A stretch of DNA of 64,000 nucleotides from an uncultured Treponema sp. (lineage in GTDB: Bacteria > Spirochaetota > Spirochaetia > Treponematales > Treponemataceae), in contig CAJUBD010000004.1 of the NCBI GenBank assembly GCA_910584475.1, positions 124,001-188,000 of the forward strand, given 5' to 3'. The stretch's first letter is position 1. Every line of letters starts with the position of its first letter. Position numbers and translations under genes: made by a program. The notes under the pieces are model-generated. The model was not told the origin of the DNA. It saw nothing but the letters and a program-made list of their open reading frames with translations, and made no database searches. Below are positions 50,585 to 58,772 of the stretch, in pieces.

Positions 50585-52336
50585 TCAAATTCCGTTGAAA
50601 TGCGTCGCGGTTTTTTCCTTGACGTATTCCACGAACTCCTGCAAACCAAACGTGCGCTGTTCGAGGCCGCTTGAAAAACGGAAACGGCAGGCGACTGTTT
50701 TACTTTCCATTTCGTTTTTGCCAACCACAAGAATGTACGGCGTTTTGTGTTCCGAGGAAATAAGTTTGATTTTGGCTTTCATGTTGGAATCGTCCAAATA
50801 CGCGTTGCTTCGGATGCCCGCCGCTTTCAAAGCCGCGTCCACTTCCTTCGCGTAGTCGTCGAAAGTCGATGCGATTGGAACGACCGCCACTTGCTCGAAC
50901 GCGAGCCACGCCGGAAACGCGCCCGCATAATTTTCAATGAGGATTCCCAAAAAACGTTCAATTGAACCGAGCACCGCGCGATGAAGCATCACTGGATTGT
51001 GCTTGGCATTGTCCGCGCCGACATATTCGGCGTTGAGCCTTTCAGGACCGGGCAATTGGTAATCCAACTGAATCGTTCCGCACTGCCATTGGCGGTCGAG
51101 CGCGTCAACCAAAGTGTATTCCAATTTCGGACCGTAGAACGCGCCTTCGCCCGGCTGGATTTCGTATTTCATTCCCGCCGAGGCACAAGCCGCGCCCAAT
51201 TTTTTTTCCGCCTGCCGCCAAGTCTCTTCCGTGCCCACATGATCTTCGGGCATCGTGGAAAGTTTTACGATGAGATTTTTTTCAAAGCCGAAATCCTTGT
51301 AAACGTCAAGCAAAAGCCGGCAGAATTTTTCCACTTCGCTTTCGATTTGCTCTTCGGTACAAATAATGTGCGCGTCATCCTGCACGAATCCGCGAACGCG
51401 CATAATTCCGTGCAAAGTTCCGCTCGGCTCGTTGCGCACGCAATGTCCGAATTCCGCAAGGCGCAAAGGCAAATCCTTGTAACTGCGAGTGCGACTTTTG
51501 AAAATCTCGAGCGCGCCAGGGCAATTCATCGGCTTTACCGCGAAAATTCGTTTTTCGCTTTCGGTGATGAACATATTTTTTTGGTAATGTCCCCAATGTC
51601 CGCTGCGTTCCCAAAGCGAGCGTGGCATTATTGCGGGCGTGTTCACTTCTTGATAGCCGTCCGCCGTAACCTTTTCTCGCATATAATTTTGAAGCGTAAT
51701 ATAAAGTTGCCAGCCGTTCGGATGCCAAAAAATCTGCCCCGGGTCTTCCGTGTCCAAATGAAACAAATCCATCTGCACGCCCAATTTTCTATGGTCGCGC
51801 TTTTCGGCTTCCTCAAGCATTTTGAGATATTCTTTCAAATCGTTCGGCTTTTCAAACGCAAACGCATAAACGCGAGTGAGCATCGGGCGACTAGAATCTC
51901 CGCGCCAATACGCGCCCGCAATTTTCGCAAGTTTGAAACTTTGCGCGTTGATTTCGCGAGTGTTGGAAACATGCGGACCTCGGCACAAATCGCAAAATCC
52001 GTCCTGCGTAAAAAGAGAAATCGTTTCGCCTTCAGGCAAATCCTGAATAAGTTCGATTTTGTAAGGCTGATTTTTGAAACGCTCCAAAGCCGCTTCACGC
52101 GAAATTTCCTCGCGAACGAAATCGCAATTCGTGGCGAGGATTTTTCGCATTTCCTTTTCGACGGCGGGAAAATCCTCTTCTGAAATTTTCTTTTCGCCAA
52201 ATTCAAAATCATAATAAAATCCGTTTTCAATTGCTGGTCCGATGGCGAATTTCACATCGGGAAACAAATGCAAAATAGCTTCCGCCATGACATGCGAAAG
52301 GCTGTGGCGCAAAGTTTGAAGTTTTTCCTCTGACAT
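50585..52336 (-). CDS. thrS: Threonyl-tRNA synthetase
   Basis: Class II synthetase, 583 aa. It starts directly with the editing-domain segment LRHSLSHVMAEAILHLFPDVKFAIGPAIENGFYYDF; the N-terminal TGS domain of about 60 residues found in E. coli ThrRS is absent, as in some other short ThrRS. The Zn and threonine site (MNCPGALEIFK), motif 2 (EFGHCVRNEPSGTLHGIMRVRGFVQDDAH) and motif 3 (HRAVLGSIERFLGILIE) are intact, as is the C-terminal anticodon domain. RBS AGAGGG. Confidence 0.96.
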   Translation of the reverse strand: MSEEKLQTLRHSLSHVMAEAILHLFPDVKFAIGPAIENGFYYDFEFGEKKISEEDFPAVEKEMRKILATNCDFVREEISREAALERFKNQPYKIELIQDLPEGETISLFTQDGFCDLCRGPHVSNTREINAQSFKLAKIAGAYWRGDSSRPMLTRVYAFAFEKPNDLKEYLKMLEEAEKRDHRKLGVQMDLFHLDTEDPGQIFWHPNGWQLYITLQNYMREKVTADGYQEVNTPAIMPRSLWERSGHWGHYQKNMFITESEKRIFAVKPMNCPGALEIFKSRTRSYKDLPLRLAEFGHCVRNEPSGTLHGIMRVRGFVQDDAHIICTEEQIESEVEKFCRLLLDVYKDFGFEKNLIVKLSTMPEDHVGTEETWRQAEKKLGAACASAGMKYEIQPGEGAFYGPKLEYTLVDALDRQWQCGTIQLDYQLPGPERLNAEYVGADNAKHNPVMLHRAVLGSIERFLGILIENYAGAFPAWLAFEQVAVVPIASTFDDYAKEVDAALKAAGIRSNAYLDDSNMKAKIKLISSEHKTPYILVVGKNEMESKTVACRFRFSSGLEQRTFGLQEFVEYVKEKTATHFNGI

Positions 52337-52348
52337 AATTTTTCCCTC

Positions 52349-52906
52349 TTAGTGCGTATAGTTCCAAATGACGGGGCGGAATTTTTTCGTGAGAAAAGTC
52401 ATCAACACGATTTTTATCACGTTGCCCGGAATGAACGGCAGCAAAACTGCGATTACGGCCTTTTGCAGCGTCGCCTGCGTTACCAACATAAATCCAACGA
52501 TTCCGCATGCGAACATAACCACGCTTTGGAAAACCGCCGTCAAACAAATCACGAGCCATTGTTTTTTTTCAGAATGAACTTTTTCCTGTGACAAAAAAAT
52601 CTTGAGCGCAAGCCCGCCCAAAAAAGCGATGAGCAAATATCCCCACAAAAAGCCCATCGTCGGTCCATGCAGCAAAACCTGAATCCCGGCCTTGCCAGTG
52701 TAGACTGGCAAGCCAATTACGCCGAGAAGCAAAAAAATCGCCACGGCAATGCTTCCGTAAAGCGAACCCAAAAGCAGTCCCGAAAGCATTACCAGCATAT
52801 CTTGAAACGTAATCGGAATTCCGCCTGGAAGTGGAATTAGGAGAAAACAACCCGCCGCAATCAACGCCGCAAAAAGCGCAGTCAAAACAAGATTGGTGGA
52901 CTTCAT
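52349..52906 (-). CDS. bioY: Biotin transporter S component
   Basis: Integral membrane biotin-binding subunit, 185 aa with about six helices. BioY signatures: LIPLPGGIPITFQDMLVMLSGLLLG and LPVYTGKAGIQVLLHGPTMGFLWGYL. ATG 52906 is preferred over GTG 52918, which touches the RBS. It lies 12 nt upstream of thrS in the same direction. It can act alone or with a BioMN pair such as the genes at 13.2-14.6 kb. Confidence 0.93.
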   Translation of the reverse strand: MKSTNLVLTALFAALIAAGCFLLIPLPGGIPITFQDMLVMLSGLLLGSLYGSIAVAIFLLLGVIGLPVYTGKAGIQVLLHGPTMGFLWGYLLIAFLGGLALKIFLSQEKVHSEKKQWLVICLTAVFQSVVMFACGIVGFMLVTQATLQKAVIAVLLPFIPGNVIKIVLMTFLTKKFRPVIWNYTH

Positions 52907-52917
52907 TTTAGAGATCA

Positions 52918-53070
52918 CTCCTATAAAAAGCCATTCGCAATGAAATGCCTCGCGGCAAGCGCCTAGCGAGAAGTTTCAAGAGAATGCGCAGCGAACAACA
53001 AGTTTGGCAAGTCGCAAACGCGCTGGACAAACTTGGGTCAACAAAAGCCACACCGTTTATGTGGCTTTTG
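52918..53070 (-). promoter_or_regulatory. Multi-hairpin leader module before bioY
   Basis: Minus strand: hairpin 1 at 53042-53070 (CAAAAGCCACA / TGTGGCTTTTG), hairpin 2 (CAAGTTTGTCCAGCGCG / CGACTTGCCAAACTTG, about 53000-53036), then the GGCATTTCATTGCGAATGGC signature and GGCTTTTTATAGGAG. Hairpin 1 follows the efp stop closely and could also end efp transcripts. Confidence 0.6.
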
Positions 53071-53076
53071 GCATAC

Positions 53077-53646
53077 CTATTTGGCGCGCTCGACAAATGA
53101 ACCATCGCGAGTGTCAATTACGATGCGATCGTCAGTGTTGCAATAAAGCGGAACACGAACTTCCGCGCCCGTATCCAATGTAGCGGGCTTGAGCGACTTT
53201 CCGGAAGTATCGCCTTTGACGCCAGGCTCGCAATAAGTGATTGTGCGCGTAATGTTGATCGGCAATTTCACTCCGACCGGCGCATCGTTGTAATAAGTGA
53301 TTTTCACTTCGATGTTTTCATCGTCGGGAGAAATGTAGCCGGCATAGTCTCCCAAATCATCTTTCGTGAGCGAAACGTCTTCATAAGTTTCTTGATCCAT
53401 AAAATGAAAATCGTCGCCGTCAATGTAAGAAAGCTGAACGGACTTTTCCACCAATTCAACTTCTTCGAATTTCTCGCCGGCATCCAAGCCCAAATCCTGC
53501 GTGCCGCCAGTAACAATGTTCTTTACGCGAAGCTTTGTGACCATTCCGTTGCGTCCGCCTTTTTGACCGAGCATGCGCTGCACGATGAACGGCGAACCTT
53601 CAAACATAAACGCCGAGCCAACTTTGATTTCGTTTGTAGTAATCAT
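53077..53646 (-). CDS. efp: Elongation factor P, arginine-32 type
   Basis: Rescues ribosomes stalled at polyproline; 189 aa, three-domain beta protein. The tip loop reads GQKGGRNGMVTKLRVKN, with Arg at position 32 where E. coli has a beta-lysylated Lys. This matches the EF-P class that is rhamnosylated on Arg32 by EarP; earP is not in the window. Conserved C-terminal SLKPATLDTGAEVRVPLYCNTDDRIVIDTRDG is present. A GCTAAGTTC / GAACTTAGC hairpin lies just before its RBS. Confidence 0.95.
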   Translation of the reverse strand: MITTNEIKVGSAFMFEGSPFIVQRMLGQKGGRNGMVTKLRVKNIVTGGTQDLGLDAGEKFEEVELVEKSVQLSYIDGDDFHFMDQETYEDVSLTKDDLGDYAGYISPDDENIEVKITYYNDAPVGVKLPINITRTITYCEPGVKGDTSGKSLKPATLDTGAEVRVPLYCNTDDRIVIDTRDGSFVERAK

Positions 53647-53883
53647 CTTTTTTTCCTGGCTAAGTTCGCGAGAGAACTTAGCATTTTCCTTGAAAATTAA
53701 GTGTGTGAATTATGGTAGCATTTTTTCAAAATTAAATCAAGTCAAGAAGAGGAAATGGTGTCGTTATAACAATCGAAAATTAAGAAAATTTGCGAAGGTC
53801 AGAAATTCAACCTTTTTGAATTTCCAAAAAAATTGCCATAGGTCTTATTAGCGATTGTTGGCGTGCAATTCCCGCAATCCTTA

Positions 53884-53912
53884 TTGACACAATTTGAAAA
53901 AAATGGTATCGT
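53884..53912 (+). promoter_or_regulatory. gltB promoter
   Basis: -35 TTGACA (53884-53889), 17-bp spacer, -10 TATCGT (53907-53912). The 53647-53883 stretch before it shows no gene. Confidence 0.6.
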
Positions 53913-53926
53913 ATTCTTGTTGTAGC

Positions 53927-53998
53927 AAAGACGCTGCGGACAAAGGTTCATCGGGAATTCCCGCTTTGAATTTTTGTCTGCGCGTCTTTTCTTTTTTT
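53927..53998 (+). terminator. Putative attenuator in the gltB leader
   Basis: AAAGACGCTGCGGACAAA (53927-53944) pairs with TTTGTCTGCGCGTCTTT (53973-53989), followed by TCTTTTTTT. The palindrome CGGGAATTCCCG (53952-53963) fills the loop. It lies between the promoter and the gltB RBS, so termination here would limit gltB expression. Confidence 0.55.
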
Positions 53999-54016
53999 AA
54001 ACGAATGGAGATTGCG

Positions 54017-57000
54017 ATGAATACGAAAAATGAAAATTCCAAGACTTTGTACGAGCCTTCTTTTGAGCACGATTCGTGCGGAATCGGCGCGGTGGCGAAT
54101 ATGGACGGACACGCTTCGCATGCGATTGTGGACGACGCGCTTTCGATTGTGGAAAAACTTGAGCACCGCGCGGGAAAAGACGCGCAAGGAAAAACAGGCG
54201 ATGGCGTTGGAATCCTCGTTCAAATCAGTCATGAATTTTTCAAAAAAGCGGCGGATGAAATCGGAATAGAACTTGGCGAAGCGCGTGACTACGGAATTGG
54301 AATGTTTTTCTTTCCGCAAGACAAGTTGACGCAATCGCAGGCAAAAAAAATGTTCGAATATCTTTGCGCGAAAGAAGGAATGAAATTTTTGGGATGGCGC
54401 GAAGTTCCGATAAACGCAGATGTACTTGGCAAACGCGCACGCGAATGTATGCCGAAGATTTCGCAATGTTTCATCGAACGCCCAGCCGACGTAAAAAAAG
54501 GTCTGGACTTTGACCGCAAACTTTACATTCTGCGCCGCCAATTCGAGCAGACGAAATTTGAAACTTATGTCGCCTCCCTTTCTTCCCGAACGATTGTTTA
54601 CAAGGGAATGTTTTTGGTAAAGCAGTTGCGGACGTTTTACCGTGATTTGCAGTCGCCTGATTTTTCGTCCGCGCTTGCAATCGTTCACTCGCGATTTTCC
54701 ACGAACACGACTCCGAGCTGGAGACGTGCGCACCCGAACCGCTTCATCGCGCACAACGGCGAAATCAACACGATTCGCGGCAACGCGGACAGAATGCTCA
54801 CGCGCGAGGAAACTTTGGTTTCAAAAAAATTGAGCGAAGAAGAAATGCGGAAAATTCTTCCTGCCGTTGATGCGAGCGGTTCGGATTCGGCTATGCTCGA
54901 CAACACTTTGGAATTCTTGACGATGAACGGAATGCCGCTTCCGCTCGCCGTGATGGTTTGCATTCCCGAACCATGGAAAAACGACAAGTCGATGCGCGAG
55001 GAAAAACGCGACTTCTATCATTATTGGGCGACGATGATGGAGCCGTGGGACGGACCTGCCGCGATTCTTTTTTCCGATGGTGACATTCTCGGCGCGACTC
55101 TCGACCGCAACGGACTTCGCCCGAGTCGCTACTACATCACAAAGGACGGCCGCCTTATTCTTGCGAGCGAAGTGGGCGTTTTGGAAATCGATGAAAAAAA
55201 TATTTTGAAAAAATCTAGGTTGGAGCCTGGAAAAATTCTTCTCGTTGATACTGTTCAAAAGAAAATTATTTCCGACGAGGAAATCAAAAATGAATACGCG
55301 GGCAATCATCCTTACGGCGAATGGCTCAGCCAAAATCTCGTTCATTTGCACGACCTCAAAATTCCCAACAAAAAAATTCCCGTCTACACGCAGGAAGAGC
55401 GCGACAAAATGTACCGCGCGTTCGGCTGGAATTATGAAGACGTGAACGAAATGATTTTGCCGATGGCGAAAAACGGAAGCGAGCCGATTGGAGCGATGGG
55501 CGTGGACACTCCGCTCGCCGTGATGAGCGAAAAGCATCCTCCGCTTTTTTCGTACTTCAAGCAACTTTTCGCGCAAGTTACGAATCCGCCGATTGATTCG
55601 CTTCGCGAGAAAATCGTCATGGACACGACGGTCTATTGCGGAAGCGACGGAAACATGCTTGAAGCGCAAAGCAAAAATTGCGGCGTTTTGGAAATCAACA
55701 ATCCGATTTTGACTGGCGTTGACATGATGAAAATAAAGGCGTTGAACACGGACACGCTCAAAACCACGATAGTCTCGCTTTTGTATTACAAGAACACTTC
55801 GCTCAAAAACGCGCTCGATGAACTTTTCGTTTCGATTGAACGCGGCTACAGAAACGGCGCGAACATCATCATTCTTTCGGACAGAGGTGTTGACGAAAAT
55901 CACGTGGCGATTCCAAGCCTGCTCGCGGTGAGCGCGGTGGAACAATATTTGATTCGCACGAAAAAGCGCACGGCAGTTTCGATAATTTTGGAAAGCGCGG
56001 AAGTGCGCAATGTTCACCAAGCGGCGATGATTTTGGGATACGGTGCGCGCGCCGTCAATCCTTATTTGGCGCACGAATGCATCGCAGAACTTATCGACCA
56101 AAAACTTCTTGATAAAGATTATCACACCGCAATTGACGACTACAACAACGCGCTTTTGAATGGCATTGTAAAAATCGCGGCAAAGATGGGAATAAGCGCA
56201 CTGCAGTCTTACCAGTCGGCGCAAATTTTTGAAGCCGTCGGAATCTCAAAAGAAGTTGTCGACATTTATTTTACGAACACGGTTTCGCGAGTCGGCGGAA
56301 TCACGCTCAAAGAAATTGAAGAGGACGTAAACTTCCATCACGACAAGGCGTTCGATCCGCTCGGACTTGCGGTGAACTCGCATCTTGACAGCGTGGGCGT
56401 TCACAAAATGCGGCGCGGCCCGACTGCGGAAGACCATCTTTACAATCCCGAAACAATCATCGCGTTGCAGGAAGCCACGCGCAATGGCGACTACGACAGG
56501 TTCAAAGAATACACTTCTCTCGTGGATTCGACGGAACATCCGCACACGCTCCGCGCGATGCTCGACTTTAAATTTGATGAGGCGAATGCGATTCCGATTG
56601 AAGAAGTTGAATCGGCGAGCGAAATCGTAAGGCGTTTCAAAACCGGCGCGATGAGTTACGGCTCGATTTCCGAAGAGGCGCACAAATGCATGGCGGAGGC
56701 GATGAACCATTTGGGCGGAAAAAGCAATTCAGGCGAGGGCGGCGAAAAAGTCGAACGGCTCGGCTCGAAATTCAATTCGGCGATAAAGCAAGTGGCTTCG
56801 GGACGATTCGGCGTGACGGAAGAATATTTGCTTTCGGCGAAGGAAATCCAAATCAAAATGGCGCAAGGCGCAAAGCCTGGCGAAGGCGGACACCTTCCCG
56901 GAAAAAAAGTTTATCCGTGGATTGCGCACACTCGCTATGCCACTCCGGGCGTTTCATTGATTTCTCCGCCGCCGCACCACGACATTTATTCCATCGAAGA

Positions 57001-58594
57001 TTTGGCGGAACTGATTTACGATTTGAAAAACGCGAATCGCGCCGCGCGGATTTCTGTGAAACTTGTGAGCGAAGCGGGGGTTGGAACAATAGCGGCGGGC
57101 GTGGCGAAAGCCGGCGCACAAGTGATTTTGATTTCGGGGCATGACGGAGGAACGGGTGCGGCTCCAATCAGTTCGATTCACAACGCGGGATTGCCGTGGG
57201 AATTGGGCTTGGCGGAAACTCATCAAACGCTCATTCAAAACGGCTTGCGTTCGCGCGTAGTCATCGAAACCGACGGCAAACTTATGAGCGGGCGCGATGT
57301 AGCGATTGCCGCGTTGCTCGGCGCGGAAGAATTCGGATTTGCGACCGCGCCGCTCGTTTCTATGGGATGCATGATGATGCGCGTCTGCAATTTGGACACG
57401 TGCCCATTCGGAGTGGCGACGCAAAACGAAGCCTTGCGAAAAAAGTTCAAAGGCAAGCCCGAATATGTCGAAAACTTCATGCTTTTTATCGCGCAGGAAT
57501 TGCGAGAAATTATGGCGCATCTCGGCGTGCGAAGCCTTGAAGAAATGTGCGGTCGTTCTGACTTGCTGAAGATAAAGGAAAAACTTCCCGCAAGCCGCGC
57601 GGGCGTTTTGGATATGAGCCGAATTTTGCAGCGTGAAAATTCCTCCGATGAGAATTCTGCAAACGCTCAAAGCGAAGCGCATTTTAATCCGAAAGATGTT
57701 TTCGATTTTAAATTGAATTCGACTTTGGATGAAAAAATTCTTTTGCCAGAATTTGAAAAAATCGCGAAAAAGAAAGATTCAAGCGAGAAAAAATTGAACT
57801 TGCTTTCTTCGCCGATAAAAATCCGAAGCACGGACAGAACGTTCGGCACGATTTTGGGAAGCGAAATCCAAAAACGATTCGGCGGAAAACTTTGCGACGA
57901 TGCTTTTACCGTGAGTGCGAAGGGCGGGGCGGGGCAATCGTTCGGCGCGTTCATTCCCAAAGGCCTCACGCTTAAATTGGAAGGCGATGCGAACGACTAT
58001 TTGGGCAAAGGTTTGAGCGGCGGAAAAATCGTCGTACGCGTTCCGAAAGATGCCGAATACAAATCCGATGAAAATGTCATCATCGGAAATGTCGCACTTT
58101 TCGGAGCGACGAGCGGCGAAGCGTTCATCAACGGAAAGTCCGGCGAAAGATTTTGCGTGCGAAACTCTGGCGCGACTGCCGTCGTTGAAGGCTGCGGCGA
58201 CCATGCGCTTGAATATATGACGGGCGGCACGGCGGTGATTTTGGGCGAGACAGGAAAAAATGTCGCGGCAGGAATGTCGGGAGGGGTCGCATACATTTTG
58301 GACACGGGCCACGAACTTTACAAAAAGTTGAACGGTCAACTTGTTTTGATGGAAGAAGTTTCCGACGAACACGACGAATCGACTTTGCGTTCACTCATAG
58401 AAAAGCACGCCGAGGAAACAGGCTCTCTTGTGGCAAAGGAAATCCTTGAAAATTGGAAGGCGTATCTTCCGCACTTCAAGAAAATAATTCCGAGCGACTA
58501 CAAAAAAATGCTCGCCGAAATCGGCAAGGCAGAGGAGCGCGGCTTGAATCGCGCGGACGCGGAACTAGCGGCGTTCAAAAAGATGACGGCGTAA
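54017..58594 (+). CDS. gltB: Glutamate synthase large subunit
   Basis: Makes two glutamates from glutamine and 2-oxoglutarate; 1525 aa. Domains in order: Ntn-type glutaminase with the Cys in FEHDSCGIGAVANMDG (about residue 22; the short leader would be removed), central domain, FMN-binding synthase domain (AMSYGSISEEAH; GEGGEKVERL; PGEGGHLPGKKV; SGHDGGTGAAP) with the Fe-S Cys cluster in CMMMRVCNLDTCPFGVATQ, and the C-terminal GXGXG helix domain (LSGGKIVVRVP; NVALFGATSGEAFINGKSGERF). Start ATG 54017 behind GGAG. The small subunit gltD is not in the window. Confidence 0.96.
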   Translation: MNTKNENSKTLYEPSFEHDSCGIGAVANMDGHASHAIVDDALSIVEKLEHRAGKDAQGKTGDGVGILVQISHEFFKKAADEIGIELGEARDYGIGMFFFPQDKLTQSQAKKMFEYLCAKEGMKFLGWREVPINADVLGKRARECMPKISQCFIERPADVKKGLDFDRKLYILRRQFEQTKFETYVASLSSRTIVYKGMFLVKQLRTFYRDLQSPDFSSALAIVHSRFSTNTTPSWRRAHPNRFIAHNGEINTIRGNADRMLTREETLVSKKLSEEEMRKILPAVDASGSDSAMLDNTLEFLTMNGMPLPLAVMVCIPEPWKNDKSMREEKRDFYHYWATMMEPWDGPAAILFSDGDILGATLDRNGLRPSRYYITKDGRLILASEVGVLEIDEKNILKKSRLEPGKILLVDTVQKKIISDEEIKNEYAGNHPYGEWLSQNLVHLHDLKIPNKKIPVYTQEERDKMYRAFGWNYEDVNEMILPMAKNGSEPIGAMGVDTPLAVMSEKHPPLFSYFKQLFAQVTNPPIDSLREKIVMDTTVYCGSDGNMLEAQSKNCGVLEINNPILTGVDMMKIKALNTDTLKTTIVSLLYYKNTSLKNALDELFVSIERGYRNGANIIILSDRGVDENHVAIPSLLAVSAVEQYLIRTKKRTAVSIILESAEVRNVHQAAMILGYGARAVNPYLAHECIAELIDQKLLDKDYHTAIDDYNNALLNGIVKIAAKMGISALQSYQSAQIFEAVGISKEVVDIYFTNTVSRVGGITLKEIEEDVNFHHDKAFDPLGLAVNSHLDSVGVHKMRRGPTAEDHLYNPETIIALQEATRNGDYDRFKEYTSLVDSTEHPHTLRAMLDFKFDEANAIPIEEVESASEIVRRFKTGAMSYGSISEEAHKCMAEAMNHLGGKSNSGEGGEKVERLGSKFNSAIKQVASGRFGVTEEYLLSAKEIQIKMAQGAKPGEGGHLPGKKVYPWIAHTRYATPGVSLISPPPHHDIYSIEDLAELIYDLKNANRAARISVKLVSEAGVGTIAAGVAKAGAQVILISGHDGGTGAAPISSIHNAGLPWELGLAETHQTLIQNGLRSRVVIETDGKLMSGRDVAIAALLGAEEFGFATAPLVSMGCMMMRVCNLDTCPFGVATQNEALRKKFKGKPEYVENFMLFIAQELREIMAHLGVRSLEEMCGRSDLLKIKEKLPASRAGVLDMSRILQRENSSDENSANAQSEAHFNPKDVFDFKLNSTLDEKILLPEFEKIAKKKDSSEKKLNLLSSPIKIRSTDRTFGTILGSEIQKRFGGKLCDDAFTVSAKGGAGQSFGAFIPKGLTLKLEGDANDYLGKGLSGGKIVVRVPKDAEYKSDENVIIGNVALFGATSGEAFINGKSGERFCVRNSGATAVVEGCGDHALEYMTGGTAVILGETGKNVAAGMSGGVAYILDTGHELYKKLNGQLVLMEEVSDEHDESTLRSLIEKHAEETGSLVAKEILENWKAYLPHFKKIIPSDYKKMLAEIGKAEERGLNRADAELAAFKKMTA

Positions 58595-58609
58595 GTTGTT
58601 GCGGATTGA

Positions 58610-58740
58610 AAAGAGGCACGAAAAATGTGACGCAAACCGAAGAATTTGCGTCACAAAATTTTGATTTGCCTGCGAGTTCCTGCGTTTCGCCAAAAAATTT
58701 TTCCAGCGAGACGACAATTTTTTAAGGCTCTTCCATTCGG
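58610..58740 (+). repeat. Partial hairpin module after gltB
   Basis: ATGTGACGCAAACCGAAG / TTTGCGTCACA pairing, then TTGATTTGCCTGCGAG and TTTTTTAAGG; related to the 16322 copy. Confidence 0.35.
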
Positions 58741-58772
58741 CATTTGCCTCCTGGCATTTTCCGATTCCAAAT

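Noticed and set aside
53894..54016. N-terminal extension of gltB of 41 codons
   Set aside because: The upstream ATG overlaps the -10 box, and the extension would translate the attenuator hairpin; ATG 54017 has an RBS.
54821..56224. Minus-strand open frame of 467 codons opposite gltB
   Set aside because: Antisense to a clearly conserved coding region, Arg/His/Phe-rich composition, no RBS and no family; a shadow of gltB.
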